A stretch of DNA of 64,000 nucleotides from Tsukamurella paurometabola DSM 20162 (GTDB lineage: Bacteria > Actinomycetota > Actinomycetes > Mycobacteriales > Mycobacteriaceae), in assembly GCF_000092225.1 (NCBI RefSeq), contig NC_014158.1:3348001-3412000 (forward strand). The letters run 5' to 3'. The position numbers were made by a program, and so were the translations under genes. Below, piece after piece: positions 35,496 to 42,045 of this stretch (positions are counted from its first letter, which is position 1; the number at the start of each line of letters is the position of its first letter). The notes below the pieces were generated by a model that saw only the letters and a program-made list of their open reading frames with translations, made no database searches and was not told the origin of the DNA.

Positions 35496-35577
35496 AACCA
35501 CCAGTCTTACCCAAACCGGGTGTGAAATCCCTTAAGGGGTGCTTGCGCCGAGAGCGAAACCGGCCGCGAGAGCCGAC

Positions 35578-35649
35578 GGACTCACCCTCACGGGCGGCAT
35601 CGGACTCACCCTCACGGGCGGCATCGGACTCACCCTCACGGGCGGCGCC
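35578..35649. repeat. Three tandem copies of a 24-bp unit at the end of the TRIC gene
   Basis: Units at 35578-35601 and 35602-35625 are identical (GGACTCACCCTCACGG then GCGGCATC). The third, 35626-35649, differs in its last bases. The TGA of the minus-strand TRIC gene (35636-35638) lies inside the third unit, so copies 1 and 2 are just downstream of the gene. Length is a multiple of three, and copy number could vary between strains. Confidence 0.9.
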
Positions 35650-36301
35650 GGAACCGCAAGCCACGACGACAGGCACGCCCGAAACGACCGGCCACATCCT
35701 CCGGCGCGACCGGCACCCGCCAGCCCTGCCACAGCGCGACCAGCCGGAACCCGGAGGCGAGCACACTGCCCACCACCAACGACCGAGCGTCGGTGGCGCC
35801 CCACTCCGAAGCGAGCACCGTGGCGAAGGCACCGGTGAGAGCCGGAATGGCATAGAGATCGCGCTCTTGAATGAGCAGCGGAACCTCGTTGACCAGGATG
35901 TCGCGCAGCACACCGCCGCCGAGCGCGGTGGTGATGCCGATCAGCGCCGAGGCGAACGGGCTGGCGTCGTTGTGCAGCGCGGTGAGCGCGCCGGTGGCGG
36001 CGAAAACGCCCATGCCGATCGCGTCGAGCACCAGCACCGAATTCTTCAGCCGCCCGAACTGCGGGTGGAAGACGAAGACGAAGGCCGCGGCCACCGTCGC
36101 CACGGTGAGATTCTCCCAGCCCTGGAAGGAGGCAGGTGGGGTGATGCCGAGCAGGAGGTCGCGGGCCACGCCACCGCCGACGCCGGTGAGCGCGGCCACC
36201 GTCCATACACCGAACAGGTCCAGCCGCTTGCGCACACCGATCAGCGCGCCGGATGCGGCGAAGACCGCGATCCCCGCGTAGTTCAGCACGGCGAGCAACA
36301 C
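35636..36301 (-). CDS. TRIC-type cation channel family protein (UPF0126)
   Basis: A 221-residue membrane protein with two repeats of three helices, typical of the prokaryotic TRIC family. The repeats share FAASGALIGVRKRLDLFGV / FAATGALTALHND and GVGGGVARDLLLG / ALGGGVLRDILVNEVP, with the paired glycines of the pore helices. These trimers conduct K+ or other cations. The C-terminus ends in a basic tail RACRRGLRFRRRP within a 24-bp tandem-repeat region. rpmF lies upstream on the same strand behind a terminator. Confidence 0.88.
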   Translation of the reverse strand: MLLAVLNYAGIAVFAASGALIGVRKRLDLFGVWTVAALTGVGGGVARDLLLGITPPASFQGWENLTVATVAAAFVFVFHPQFGRLKNSVLVLDAIGMGVFAATGALTALHNDASPFASALIGITTALGGGVLRDILVNEVPLLIQERDLYAIPALTGAFATVLASEWGATDARSLVVGSVLASGFRLVALWQGWRVPVAPEDVAGRFGRACRRGLRFRRRP

Positions 36302-36336
36302 GTGTGTCCCTCTTCAGGTGGCCCGGATAGACCGAA

Positions 36337-36368
36337 GAGCGGGCCGGCCACGATGGCCGGCCCGCTCC
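36337..36368. terminator. rpmF terminator
   Basis: GAGCGGGCCGGCCA (36337-36350) pairs with TGGCCGGCCCGCTC (36355-36368) around CGAT, 15 bases beyond the stop of minus-strand rpmF. Confidence 0.85.
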
Positions 36369-36383
36369 CGCGGTCAGTTCTTG

Positions 36384-36557
36384 TTAGCGGCGGTCGAGAT
36401 CGACCAGGCCCAGCTTGGCGGCGCGCACGAGGCGACGCGGCACCAGGTGGGTGCGACCGCCGACCTGCACGGCCTGCAGCTCGGGGTTGTTCGCCTTCCA
36501 CTGCGAGCGACGGGCATGCGTGTTCGCCCGCGACATACGGCGCTTCGGTACAGCCAT
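36384..36557 (-). CDS. rpmF: 50S ribosomal protein L32
   Basis: A 57-residue bL32: [20 protein letters not shown] at the start and [19 protein letters not shown]-type end. Like M. tuberculosis RpmF it has no zinc-binding cysteines. ATG 36557 follows AGGAAGA. It is the usual neighbour of mprA in mycobacteria (Rv0979A). A terminator follows and the zinc-independent bL31 gene starts 78 bases upstream. Confidence 0.95.
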   Translation of the reverse strand: MAVPKRRMSRANTHARRSQWKANNPELQAVQVGGRTHLVPRRLVRAAKLGLVDLDRR

Positions 36558-36635
36558 GATTCTTCCTATCGGTCTTGACGTAAAAGCTTCTCCGACGCGA
36601 GCTCAGAGAGCTTCCAACGTCACAAGCACTGAAGT

Positions 36636-36899
36636 CTACCGTCCCGCGGCCCGCCCGCCAAAACGCGCGTACTTCTCCTGGAACTTCTGCACCCGGCCTG
36701 CGGTGTCGACGATCCGCTGGTTGCCGGTCCACAGCGGGTGCGAATCCGACGTCACGTCCACGACGATCAGCGGATATGTCGCGCCGTCCACCTCGATCGT
36801 GCGATCCGAGGTGGCGGTGCTGCGGGTCACGAACAGCTTCCCGGTGGACGCGTCACGGAAGGCGACGGGGCGGTACTCGGGGTGGATTCCCTGTTTCAT
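36636..36899 (-). CDS. rpmE2: 50S ribosomal protein L31 type B (zinc-independent)
   Basis: An 87-residue type B bL31: [36 protein letters not shown] and a C-terminal FQEKYARFG. It lacks the four Cys of type A, so it does not need zinc. The ATG (36899) shares an ATGA overlap with the upstream mrf-like gene. It belongs to the zinc-starvation ribosomal set that continues on the other side of the Zur-like site. Confidence 0.94.
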   Translation of the reverse strand: MKQGIHPEYRPVAFRDASTGKLFVTRSTATSDRTIEVDGATYPLIVVDVTSDSHPLWTGNQRIVDTAGRVQKFQEKYARFGGRAAGR

Positions 36900-38113
36900 T
36901 GCATCTCCTCCTGATCGGCCTCCGGGCGGGTGCCCGGGGCCAGGTCTTCACACGGGTCCGCATGGAGGTCACCGAACGGGTCGGGCCAGGCCGCCCACAC
37001 CGTCGATCCGGCGGCGAGCTCGGACTCGGTGAGCTCTGCCCACCGCAGCATCTCCAGCACGCGGTCGGGTTCGGCGCCGGCGAGCAACACCACGATGTCG
37101 CTCGCGCGATCACCGTGCTCGTCGTCCCATGCGGCCGAGGCCATCGCCCAGCGCTCGGGAGTGCCCTCGCCACCGGCGGCGAGCCAGCGACCGGCGGGCC
37201 CGACGCGGAGCCCGGAACCGGCGGACTCGAGCCACAGCGCCTCGTCGGGACGGGTGGCGAGCCAGACCCGGCCGCGGGCCTGGACCACACCGTCGAGCAG
37301 AACGTCGATGGCCTCATGGAACCGGCCGGGATGCAGGGGGCGGCGCGCGGTGAACTCGACGATGCGCACATCACCGTCGGGCTCGAGCGGCGGGCAGCCG
37401 AGGAGCAGCGGGTCGAAAGGTCCGGCCGCAGGACGGCGGGCGCCGATCCGCGCGACGAGCCGATCCAGCGGGGCTCGCTCGCGGACGATGGGGGCACCGG
37501 GCGCCAGCCTGCGGAGCACCGCGCGCAGCCGCGCCGGATCGGGGCTGTCCCCGTCGACCACCAGCAGGTCGGCGTGGGCGGCGTGCCCGACGGCGAGCTG
37601 CGCGACGGTGCGCTCGTCCCCGTCGACCACCGCGAACCGCTCGACGAGGTCCTCCTCACCGAGGGCGTCATCGAGCCAGGTGGCGCCGTCGAGGAAACCG
37701 ATCACGCCGGCCACCTCGACATCGCGAGCGGCGGGCCCGGGAACCTCACCGACCATCTCGACCACCACGTGCTCGATGGCGTCGATGAGCGCCTCTGCTT
37801 CGAGCGTGGGGTCGAGACGGATCACGATGCGGCGCACCCCGGCACGCCGGTGCAGCGCGCGCAGCAGCGGCAGCAGATCCTCGCGCAGCGTGCAGGAGAC
37901 GCAGCCGTGCGCGAGTTCGAGCAGGGCGACCCGCTCCTCCGCGACACCGTCGGGACGGACGGTGCTCTCACTGCGCACCACCATGCCCTGGCGCAGGCCG
38001 GACAGGTCGTGATGCACGACGACGGTGCCGGGTTCGGCGAGTTCGAGCGCGCGCTCCTGCCCACCGAAGCCGGTCACGAGCAGGACCGGGGTTCTATTGG
38101 AAATGATTCCCAT
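36896..38113 (-). CDS. mrf: CobW-family protein, Mrf-like (ribosome hibernation/zinc starvation factor)
   Basis: A 405-residue protein of the CobW C-terminal type. The nucleotide P-loop expected after VLLVTGF is degenerate (GGQERALEL, no GKT). The metal motif is [12 protein letters not shown] (C71, C74) in place of CxCC. The C-terminal CobW domain has [44 protein letters not shown] and WVYPFGD-like [16 protein letters not shown]. It is close in wording to Rv0106 and to the mycobacterial Mrf that recruits the hibernation factor MPY to zinc-free ribosomes. The start codon lies within a Zur-like palindrome. It is coupled to rpmE2. Confidence 0.85.
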   Translation of the reverse strand: MGIISNRTPVLLVTGFGGQERALELAEPGTVVVHHDLSGLRQGMVVRSESTVRPDGVAEERVALLELAHGCVSCTLREDLLPLLRALHRRAGVRRIVIRLDPTLEAEALIDAIEHVVVEMVGEVPGPAARDVEVAGVIGFLDGATWLDDALGEEDLVERFAVVDGDERTVAQLAVGHAAHADLLVVDGDSPDPARLRAVLRRLAPGAPIVRERAPLDRLVARIGARRPAAGPFDPLLLGCPPLEPDGDVRIVEFTARRPLHPGRFHEAIDVLLDGVVQARGRVWLATRPDEALWLESAGSGLRVGPAGRWLAAGGEGTPERWAMASAAWDDEHGDRASDIVVLLAGAEPDRVLEMLRWAELTESELAAGSTVWAAWPDPFGDLHADPCEDLAPGTRPEADQEEMQ

Positions 38114-38116
38114 TTC
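38100..38116. promoter_or_regulatory. Zur-like operator over the mrf start codon
   Basis: GAAATG-attcc-CATTTC is a perfect 6-bp inverted repeat with 5-bp spacer, resembling the AATGATT/AAAATGATTTTCA-type boxes bound by actinobacterial Zur. It sits between mrf (minus) and rpmB (plus, start 38207), so zinc-bound Zur could silence both arms and release them in zinc starvation. The mrf start codon is inside the site, implying a very short or absent 5' leader. Confidence 0.65.
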
Positions 38117-38206
38117 TAGTACGTTACCTTATTGACAACCGTTCGCAAGACCGCGACGAGCCGTGGATCCACACCGGCGAGCCGCGAATCCAACTCAGGG
38201 AGAACC

Positions 38207-38443
38207 ATGTCCGCACACTGCCAGGTCACGGGTCGCGCGCCCGGCTTCGGCAAGCGGGTCTCGCACAGCCATGTGCGCACGAGCCGCCGCTGGGACCCGA
38301 ACATCCAGCGCCGTCGCTACTACGTGCCCAGCTTGGGCCGCACCGTCGTGCTCCGCGTCAGCGCCAAGGGCATCAAGACCATCGACCGCCGCGGGATCGA
38401 CGCGGTGGTCGCCGACATCCAACGCCGAGGGGAGAAGATCTGA
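38207..38443 (+). CDS. rpmB2: 50S ribosomal protein L28 (zinc-independent paralogue)
   Basis: A 78-residue bL28: [32 protein letters not shown] in overlapping motifs, [10 protein letters not shown] and a C-terminal [13 protein letters not shown]. It has only one Cys, so the CxxC pairs of the zinc form are missing. ATG 38207 follows AGGGAGA. It starts a four-gene operon of C-minus ribosomal proteins under the shared Zur-like site. rpmG2 overlaps by TGATG. Confidence 0.94.
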   Translation: MSAHCQVTGRAPGFGKRVSHSHVRTSRRWDPNIQRRRYYVPSLGRTVVLRVSAKGIKTIDRRGIDAVVADIQRRGEKI

Positions 38444-38607
38444 TGGCCCGCAACGAGATCCGGCCGATCATCAAACTCAAGTCCACCGCGGGAACGGGGT
38501 ACACCTACGTGACCCGCAAGAACCGCCGCAACGATCCCGACCGCATGGTGCTGCGCAAATACGACCCCGTGGTCCGGCAGCACGTCGACTTCCGCGAGGA
38601 GCGCTGA
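38443..38607 (+). CDS. rpmG2: 50S ribosomal protein L33 (zinc-independent paralogue)
   Basis: A 54-residue bL33: [29 protein letters not shown] and [18 protein letters not shown]. Zinc-form L33 has CxxC pairs; this one has no Cys at all. Both junctions are TGATG overlaps, with rpmB2 upstream and rpsN2 downstream, so the operon is tightly coupled. Confidence 0.94.
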   Translation: MARNEIRPIIKLKSTAGTGYTYVTRKNRRNDPDRMVLRKYDPVVRQHVDFREER

Positions 38608-38912
38608 TGGCAACCACCGCGAAGATCGCCAAGAACGAGCGGCGCAAGGAATTGGTCGCGCGGTACGCGCAGCGGCGGGCCGAGCTCAAGCGCGTCATCG
38701 CACACCCGTCCACCGATCCCGACGCCCGAGCCGCGGCCGTCTCCGCGCTGGCGAAGCTCCCGCGCGACAGTTCGGCCACGCGTGTGCGCAACCGCGATGC
38801 CGCCGACGGCCGCCCGCGCGGGCATCTGCGCAAGTTCGGCCTGTCCCGGGTGCGGGTGCGGCAGATGGCGCACGACGGTCAGCTTCCCGGCGTCCGGAAG
38901 TCGAGTTGGTGA
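38607..38912 (+). CDS. rpsN2: 30S ribosomal protein S14 (zinc-independent paralogue)
   Basis: A 101-residue uS14 of the long, Cys-free type: [28 protein letters not shown] and the C-terminal [33 protein letters not shown] in overlapping motifs. The zinc-binding form is about 61 residues with CxxC-x12-CxxC, so length and lack of Cys are both diagnostic. It overlaps rpmG2 by TGATG. Confidence 0.95.
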   Translation: MATTAKIAKNERRKELVARYAQRRAELKRVIAHPSTDPDARAAAVSALAKLPRDSSATRVRNRDAADGRPRGHLRKFGLSRVRVRQMAHDGQLPGVRKSSW

Positions 38913-38917
38913 CCGGC

Positions 38918-39157
38918 ATGACGAAACCTCGCCGCACGTCCGTCCGTACGCCGGCCGCCCGGAAGGGCCTCATCAAGGTTCCCGAGGGCGCCCTCGACTA
39001 CAAGAACGTCACCTACCTGCGCACCTTTCTCAACGAGCGCGGCAAGCTGCGCTCGCGCGCGGTGACCCGGCTCTCCCCGCAGGACCAGCGTGCGCTCGCG
39101 CTCGCTGTGAAGAACGCCCGCGAGATGGCCCTCCTCCCCTACGCCACGCGCCGCTGA
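38918..39157 (+). CDS. rpsR2: 30S ribosomal protein S18 (zinc-independent paralogue)
   Basis: A 79-residue bS18: [50 protein letters not shown] in overlapping motifs. It lacks zinc-ligand Cys. ATG 38918 is preceded by GGTGA at suitable spacing; a GTG at 38909 that overlaps the rpsN2 stop is the main alternative. Last gene of the C-minus ribosomal operon; a dispersed repeat that may end transcription starts six bases after its stop. Confidence 0.93.
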   Translation: MTKPRRTSVRTPAARKGLIKVPEGALDYKNVTYLRTFLNERGKLRSRAVTRLSPQDQRALALAVKNAREMALLPYATRR

Positions 39158-39163
39158 GGCCGT

Positions 39164-39234
39164 CGCGAAACTGTCCGTCAGCGGCGCCGCATCGAGACAG
39201 TGGCCGCCTCGGCCCGCTGGCGAACAGTTTCGCG
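39164..39234. repeat. Dispersed palindromic repeat, copy c
   Basis: A 71-bp element with ends CGCGAAACTGTC (39164-39175) and GAACAGTTTCGCG (39222-39234). It is in the same orientation as copy a and shares AGCGGCGCCGC and GAGACAGTGGC-like inner segments with copies a and b. It lies between rpsR2 and the AEC transporter gene, immediately after a stop codon like copy a. Confidence 0.8.
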
Positions 39235-39253
39235 AGGCGTACCGTGTCCAGCC

Positions 39254-40183
39254 GTGACCTCCGTACTCGCCGGCTTCGCCGTGATCGCGATCATCGTCGC
39301 GGCGGGGTGGATACTCGGCCGGCTCGGAGTACTCGGAGAGCAGCCCGAGCGCCAACTCTCCCTGCTCGTGTTCTACCTGCTCACTCCCGCTCTGTTGCTG
39401 CACGCGCTGGCCACCACCGACGTCGCGGTGCTGTTCAGTTCGCGGCTCGCGGTGAGTGCGGCATCGGCGCTGGCGATCGCGGCCGTCTACTACGTGTTCG
39501 TCCGGGTCTTCTGGCGCCGCACCATGGGAGACGCCACGATCGGCGCGCTGGCGTCGAGCTACGTGAACTCGTCGAATCTCGGCATCCCCATCGCGGTCTT
39601 CGTGCTCAAGGACACCTCGTACGTCGCACCGCTGCTGCTCTTCCAGATCCTCATCTTCTCGACGATCGCGCTCACCATGCTCGATCTGTCGGAGCGGCGA
39701 GGCGCTCGTCAACCGGTGTGGCGCACGGTGGCCACCCCGCTGCTGAACCCGATCGTCGCCGGCGCTCTGATCGGGCTGGTCATCTCGCTCACCCGCTGGC
39801 ATCCACCACAGTGGCTGATGAGCCCGGTCAAGCTGATGGGCGATGCTTCCGTGCCGATGGCGCTCATCGTGTTCGGCCTCTCCCTCGGCGGTGTCACCGT
39901 GATGCAGAAGGGTCAGGCTCCACGCCGGGACATCGTGCTGGCCTCCGCGCTCAAGATGATCGCAATGCCGGTGCTGGCCTGTGCGATGGCGCGGTACGCC
40001 TTCGGGCAGACCGGCCACGCCCTGTTCGCGCAAACCGTGACGGCGACCCTCCCTACCGCGCAGAACGTGCTGGTCTACGGGTTGCGCTATAACCGGGGCG
40101 TGATCCTGGCCCGCGACACCGGGCTTATCACGACGGCACTGTCCATCCCGGCGATCATGCTGATCGCGGTGCTTCTCACCTGA
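39254..40183 (+). CDS. AEC-family (auxin-efflux-carrier-like) transporter
   Basis: A 309-residue membrane protein with about ten helices in the two-half AEC layout. Family features are LLVFYLLTPALLLHAL in the first half, YVNSSNLGIPIAVFVL near the crossing region, and LPTAQNVLVYGLRYNRG near the end (the second Asn crossing). Bacterial AEC members carry organic acids or amino-acid derivatives. GTG 39254 was chosen because earlier frames run through the repeat. An inverted repeat lies just beyond its stop. Confidence 0.88.
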   Translation: MTSVLAGFAVIAIIVAAGWILGRLGVLGEQPERQLSLLVFYLLTPALLLHALATTDVAVLFSSRLAVSAASALAIAAVYYVFVRVFWRRTMGDATIGALASSYVNSSNLGIPIAVFVLKDTSYVAPLLLFQILIFSTIALTMLDLSERRGARQPVWRTVATPLLNPIVAGALIGLVISLTRWHPPQWLMSPVKLMGDASVPMALIVFGLSLGGVTVMQKGQAPRRDIVLASALKMIAMPVLACAMARYAFGQTGHALFAQTVTATLPTAQNVLVYGLRYNRGVILARDTGLITTALSIPAIMLIAVLLT

Positions 40184-40185
40184 AG

Positions 40186-40211
40186 AATGTGACGCACGAC
40201 CCGGTCACATT
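40186..40211. promoter_or_regulatory. Inverted repeat after the AEC gene
   Basis: AATGTGAC (40186-40193) and GTCACATT (40204-40211) are exact complements with 10 bases between. It could be a weak terminator of the AEC gene or an operator for the next gene; the TGTGA-N12-TCACA spacing is not that of a CRP site. Confidence 0.4.
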
Positions 40212-40297
40212 ACGCGTGTGACGCCCGTTTCCGCTTGGGTTCGCGAAGCTACTCGTGGGTTAATGAGGCCACCAGCGGCGCATTCCGCTACGCCGCG

Positions 40298-40309
40298 TGC
40301 ACATGTGCA
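40298..40309. promoter_or_regulatory. Perfect palindrome just before a ribosome site
   Basis: TGCACATGTGCA is a 12-bp palindrome that abuts the AGGAGT of the gene starting at 40319. As RNA it could hairpin against the ribosome site; as DNA it could be an operator. Which applies cannot be told from sequence. Confidence 0.4.
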
Positions 40310-40318
40310 GGAGTACTC

Positions 40319-41401
40319 ATGGCTAAGACCGCCGCAGCGCGTGCCGTCGACGTGTTCGTCTCTGCCGTCGAGTCCCGTGGGGGCAAGGCAGAGGTCACGA
40401 CGAAGGGCATCATCACGCACGTCACCGTGACCGCGGGCGACGTCGTCACCACCCTCCGCGTCAAGGGCACGGACGACGACGCCTGGCAGGCCCGCAAGAG
40501 CGAGGCCACGGTCGCCAAGGCCCCGGTCACCGCGTGGGCTCTGGTCGACCTGTCCGACGGTGCGCCGATCGCCCTGGTCTCCGCCGAGGATTACGCCGCG
40601 CACGTGGCCAAGCTGGTCACCACCTGGGAGTCGAAGAACCCCGGCAAGCCGCTCACCGCCGCCACCACCCTGGCCGTCACCGCCGACGCCGTCGCCGATT
40701 GGGAGGACGACTGGGCACTCATCGGCCTCGGTGGTCTGGGTGCGAGGGTCACCAAGGCCACGAAGAACGCCGAGCAGGCCGTCATCGACACCACGGCGAA
40801 GGCCGCGAGCAAGGTGGCCGGTAAGGCCGCCGAGAAGACGGTCGAGAAGATCGGCGAGAAGGCAACCGAGAAGACCGCGGCCAAGCGCACCGCTGCGAAG
40901 AAGGCGGTGAAGGCGCCGGTGAAGAAGGCGGCGGCGAAGAAGGCCGCCGTGAAATCCACCGCCGCCACCAAGGCCGCAGCGGCCAAGAAGGCGCCCGCCA
41001 AGAAGGCCGCGGCCGTGAAGTCGGCTGCGGCGTCGAAGGCGGCGGCGAAGAAGGCCCCCGCGAAGGCGGCGACCAAGGCCCCGGCCAAGGCTCCCGCGAA
41101 GAAGACCGCCGCGAAGGCTCCGGTGAAGGCCTCGGAGGCCAAGATCACGCCGATCGCCGCGCAGAAGGAGGCCGCCGCGCAGAGCAAGGCGCCCGCTTCG
41201 GTGACTCCGAAGAAGGACACCGGGTCCGCGGCGAAGCCTGCGGCCAAGCCTGCCGCGAAGGCGGAGAAGGCCCCCGCGAAGGCAGCCTCGCCTGCCGCGA
41301 AGACCGCGGGCAAGGATGCGCCGAAGGACGGCGACAACAAGGGCAAGGGCAAGCAGAAGAGCCTGCTGCAGCGCATCCCCGTGGTCGGCCGGCTGCTTTA
41401 A
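40319..41401 (+). CDS. Protein with long Lys/Ala/Pro-rich histone-like tail
   Basis: A 360-residue protein. The first 150 residues form a folded-looking domain (MAKTAAARAVDVFVSAVESRGG ... WEDDWALIGLGGLG) of unknown family. From about 160 to 345 it is almost only Lys, Ala, Pro and Thr with many AKKA, APAKKA and AAKAP units, as in histone H1 or the tails of mycobacterial HupB. It ends with an amphipathic LLQRIPVVGRLL. The tail suggests binding to DNA, RNA or acidic polymers. ATG 40319 follows AGGAGT. Function unknown. Confidence 0.75.
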   Translation: MAKTAAARAVDVFVSAVESRGGKAEVTTKGIITHVTVTAGDVVTTLRVKGTDDDAWQARKSEATVAKAPVTAWALVDLSDGAPIALVSAEDYAAHVAKLVTTWESKNPGKPLTAATTLAVTADAVADWEDDWALIGLGGLGARVTKATKNAEQAVIDTTAKAASKVAGKAAEKTVEKIGEKATEKTAAKRTAAKKAVKAPVKKAAAKKAAVKSTAATKAAAAKKAPAKKAAAVKSAAASKAAAKKAPAKAATKAPAKAPAKKTAAKAPVKASEAKITPIAAQKEAAAQSKAPASVTPKKDTGSAAKPAAKPAAKAEKAPAKAASPAAKTAGKDAPKDGDNKGKGKQKSLLQRIPVVGRLL

Positions 41402-41442
41402 AGGGGATCGGCTCGGCGCCGGTTCTCCCCTAGAGTCGAGGC

Positions 41443-42045
41443 ATGTCCGACGAACTCGAGCCGCGGCGCGACGCCCTCCGGGCTTCCGACCACGACCGCA
41501 ATCGCGTAGTCACGATGCTCTCCGACGCTCTTGGCCAGGGGCAGATCACCTTTCCCGAGTACGAGGAACGCTCTCGACACGCGGTCGAGGCTCGCACCTT
41601 CGCGGACCTCGACCGCCTCGTCGTGGATCTGCCCGCGGTGTCGGTGAATCCGCCCGCACCCGCACTTCCCGCGTACCAGCCCCCGGCGATCCCGCCGGAG
41701 GGACTGCCGCGCCTCGGTGATCACAAGCTGGCGATCATGTCGGGCACGAACGTGCGGGGCCCGATCGCCGTGGGCGCCGAACATTCGGCATCCGCGTTCT
41801 GGGGCGGTGTCAAACTCGACCTCCGCGAAGCCACCTTCCTCGCCCGCGATGTCACGATCAACGCCTACGCGGTGATGGGCGGGGTGGAGATCATCGTGCC
41901 GCGCGGTGCGATCGTGCAGGTGGACGGCCTCGCCATCATGGGCGCCTTCGAGAACAAGGTGCAGCACGTGGGCGACGGGTCCGGCCCCCGCATCAGGGTC
42001 ACCGGGTTCGCCTTCTGGGGTGGCGTCGAGGTGAAGACGAAGTAG
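41443..42045 (+). CDS. DUF1707 domain protein with LiaF-like C-terminal region
   Basis: A 200-residue protein. The DUF1707 part (about residues 12-65) has LRASDHDRNRVVTMLSDALGQGQITFPEYEERSRHAVEARTFADLDRLVVDLP in overlapping motifs, typical of a conserved actinobacterial N-terminal module. A Pro-rich linker follows (PAPALPAYQPPAIPPEG), then a beta-rich C-terminal region AIMSGTNVRGPI ... VMGGVEIIVPRGAIVQVDGLAIMG like DUF2154/LiaF. These proteins are often linked with envelope stress, without a known activity. It is convergent with the VWA gene. Confidence 0.85.
   Translation: MSDELEPRRDALRASDHDRNRVVTMLSDALGQGQITFPEYEERSRHAVEARTFADLDRLVVDLPAVSVNPPAPALPAYQPPAIPPEGLPRLGDHKLAIMSGTNVRGPIAVGAEHSASAFWGGVKLDLREATFLARDVTINAYAVMGGVEIIVPRGAIVQVDGLAIMGAFENKVQHVGDGSGPRIRVTGFAFWGGVEVKTK

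Noticed and set aside
35578-35649. Tandem 24-bp units considered as a CRISPR array
   Set aside because: The copies are contiguous without spacers, and no cas genes occur in the window.
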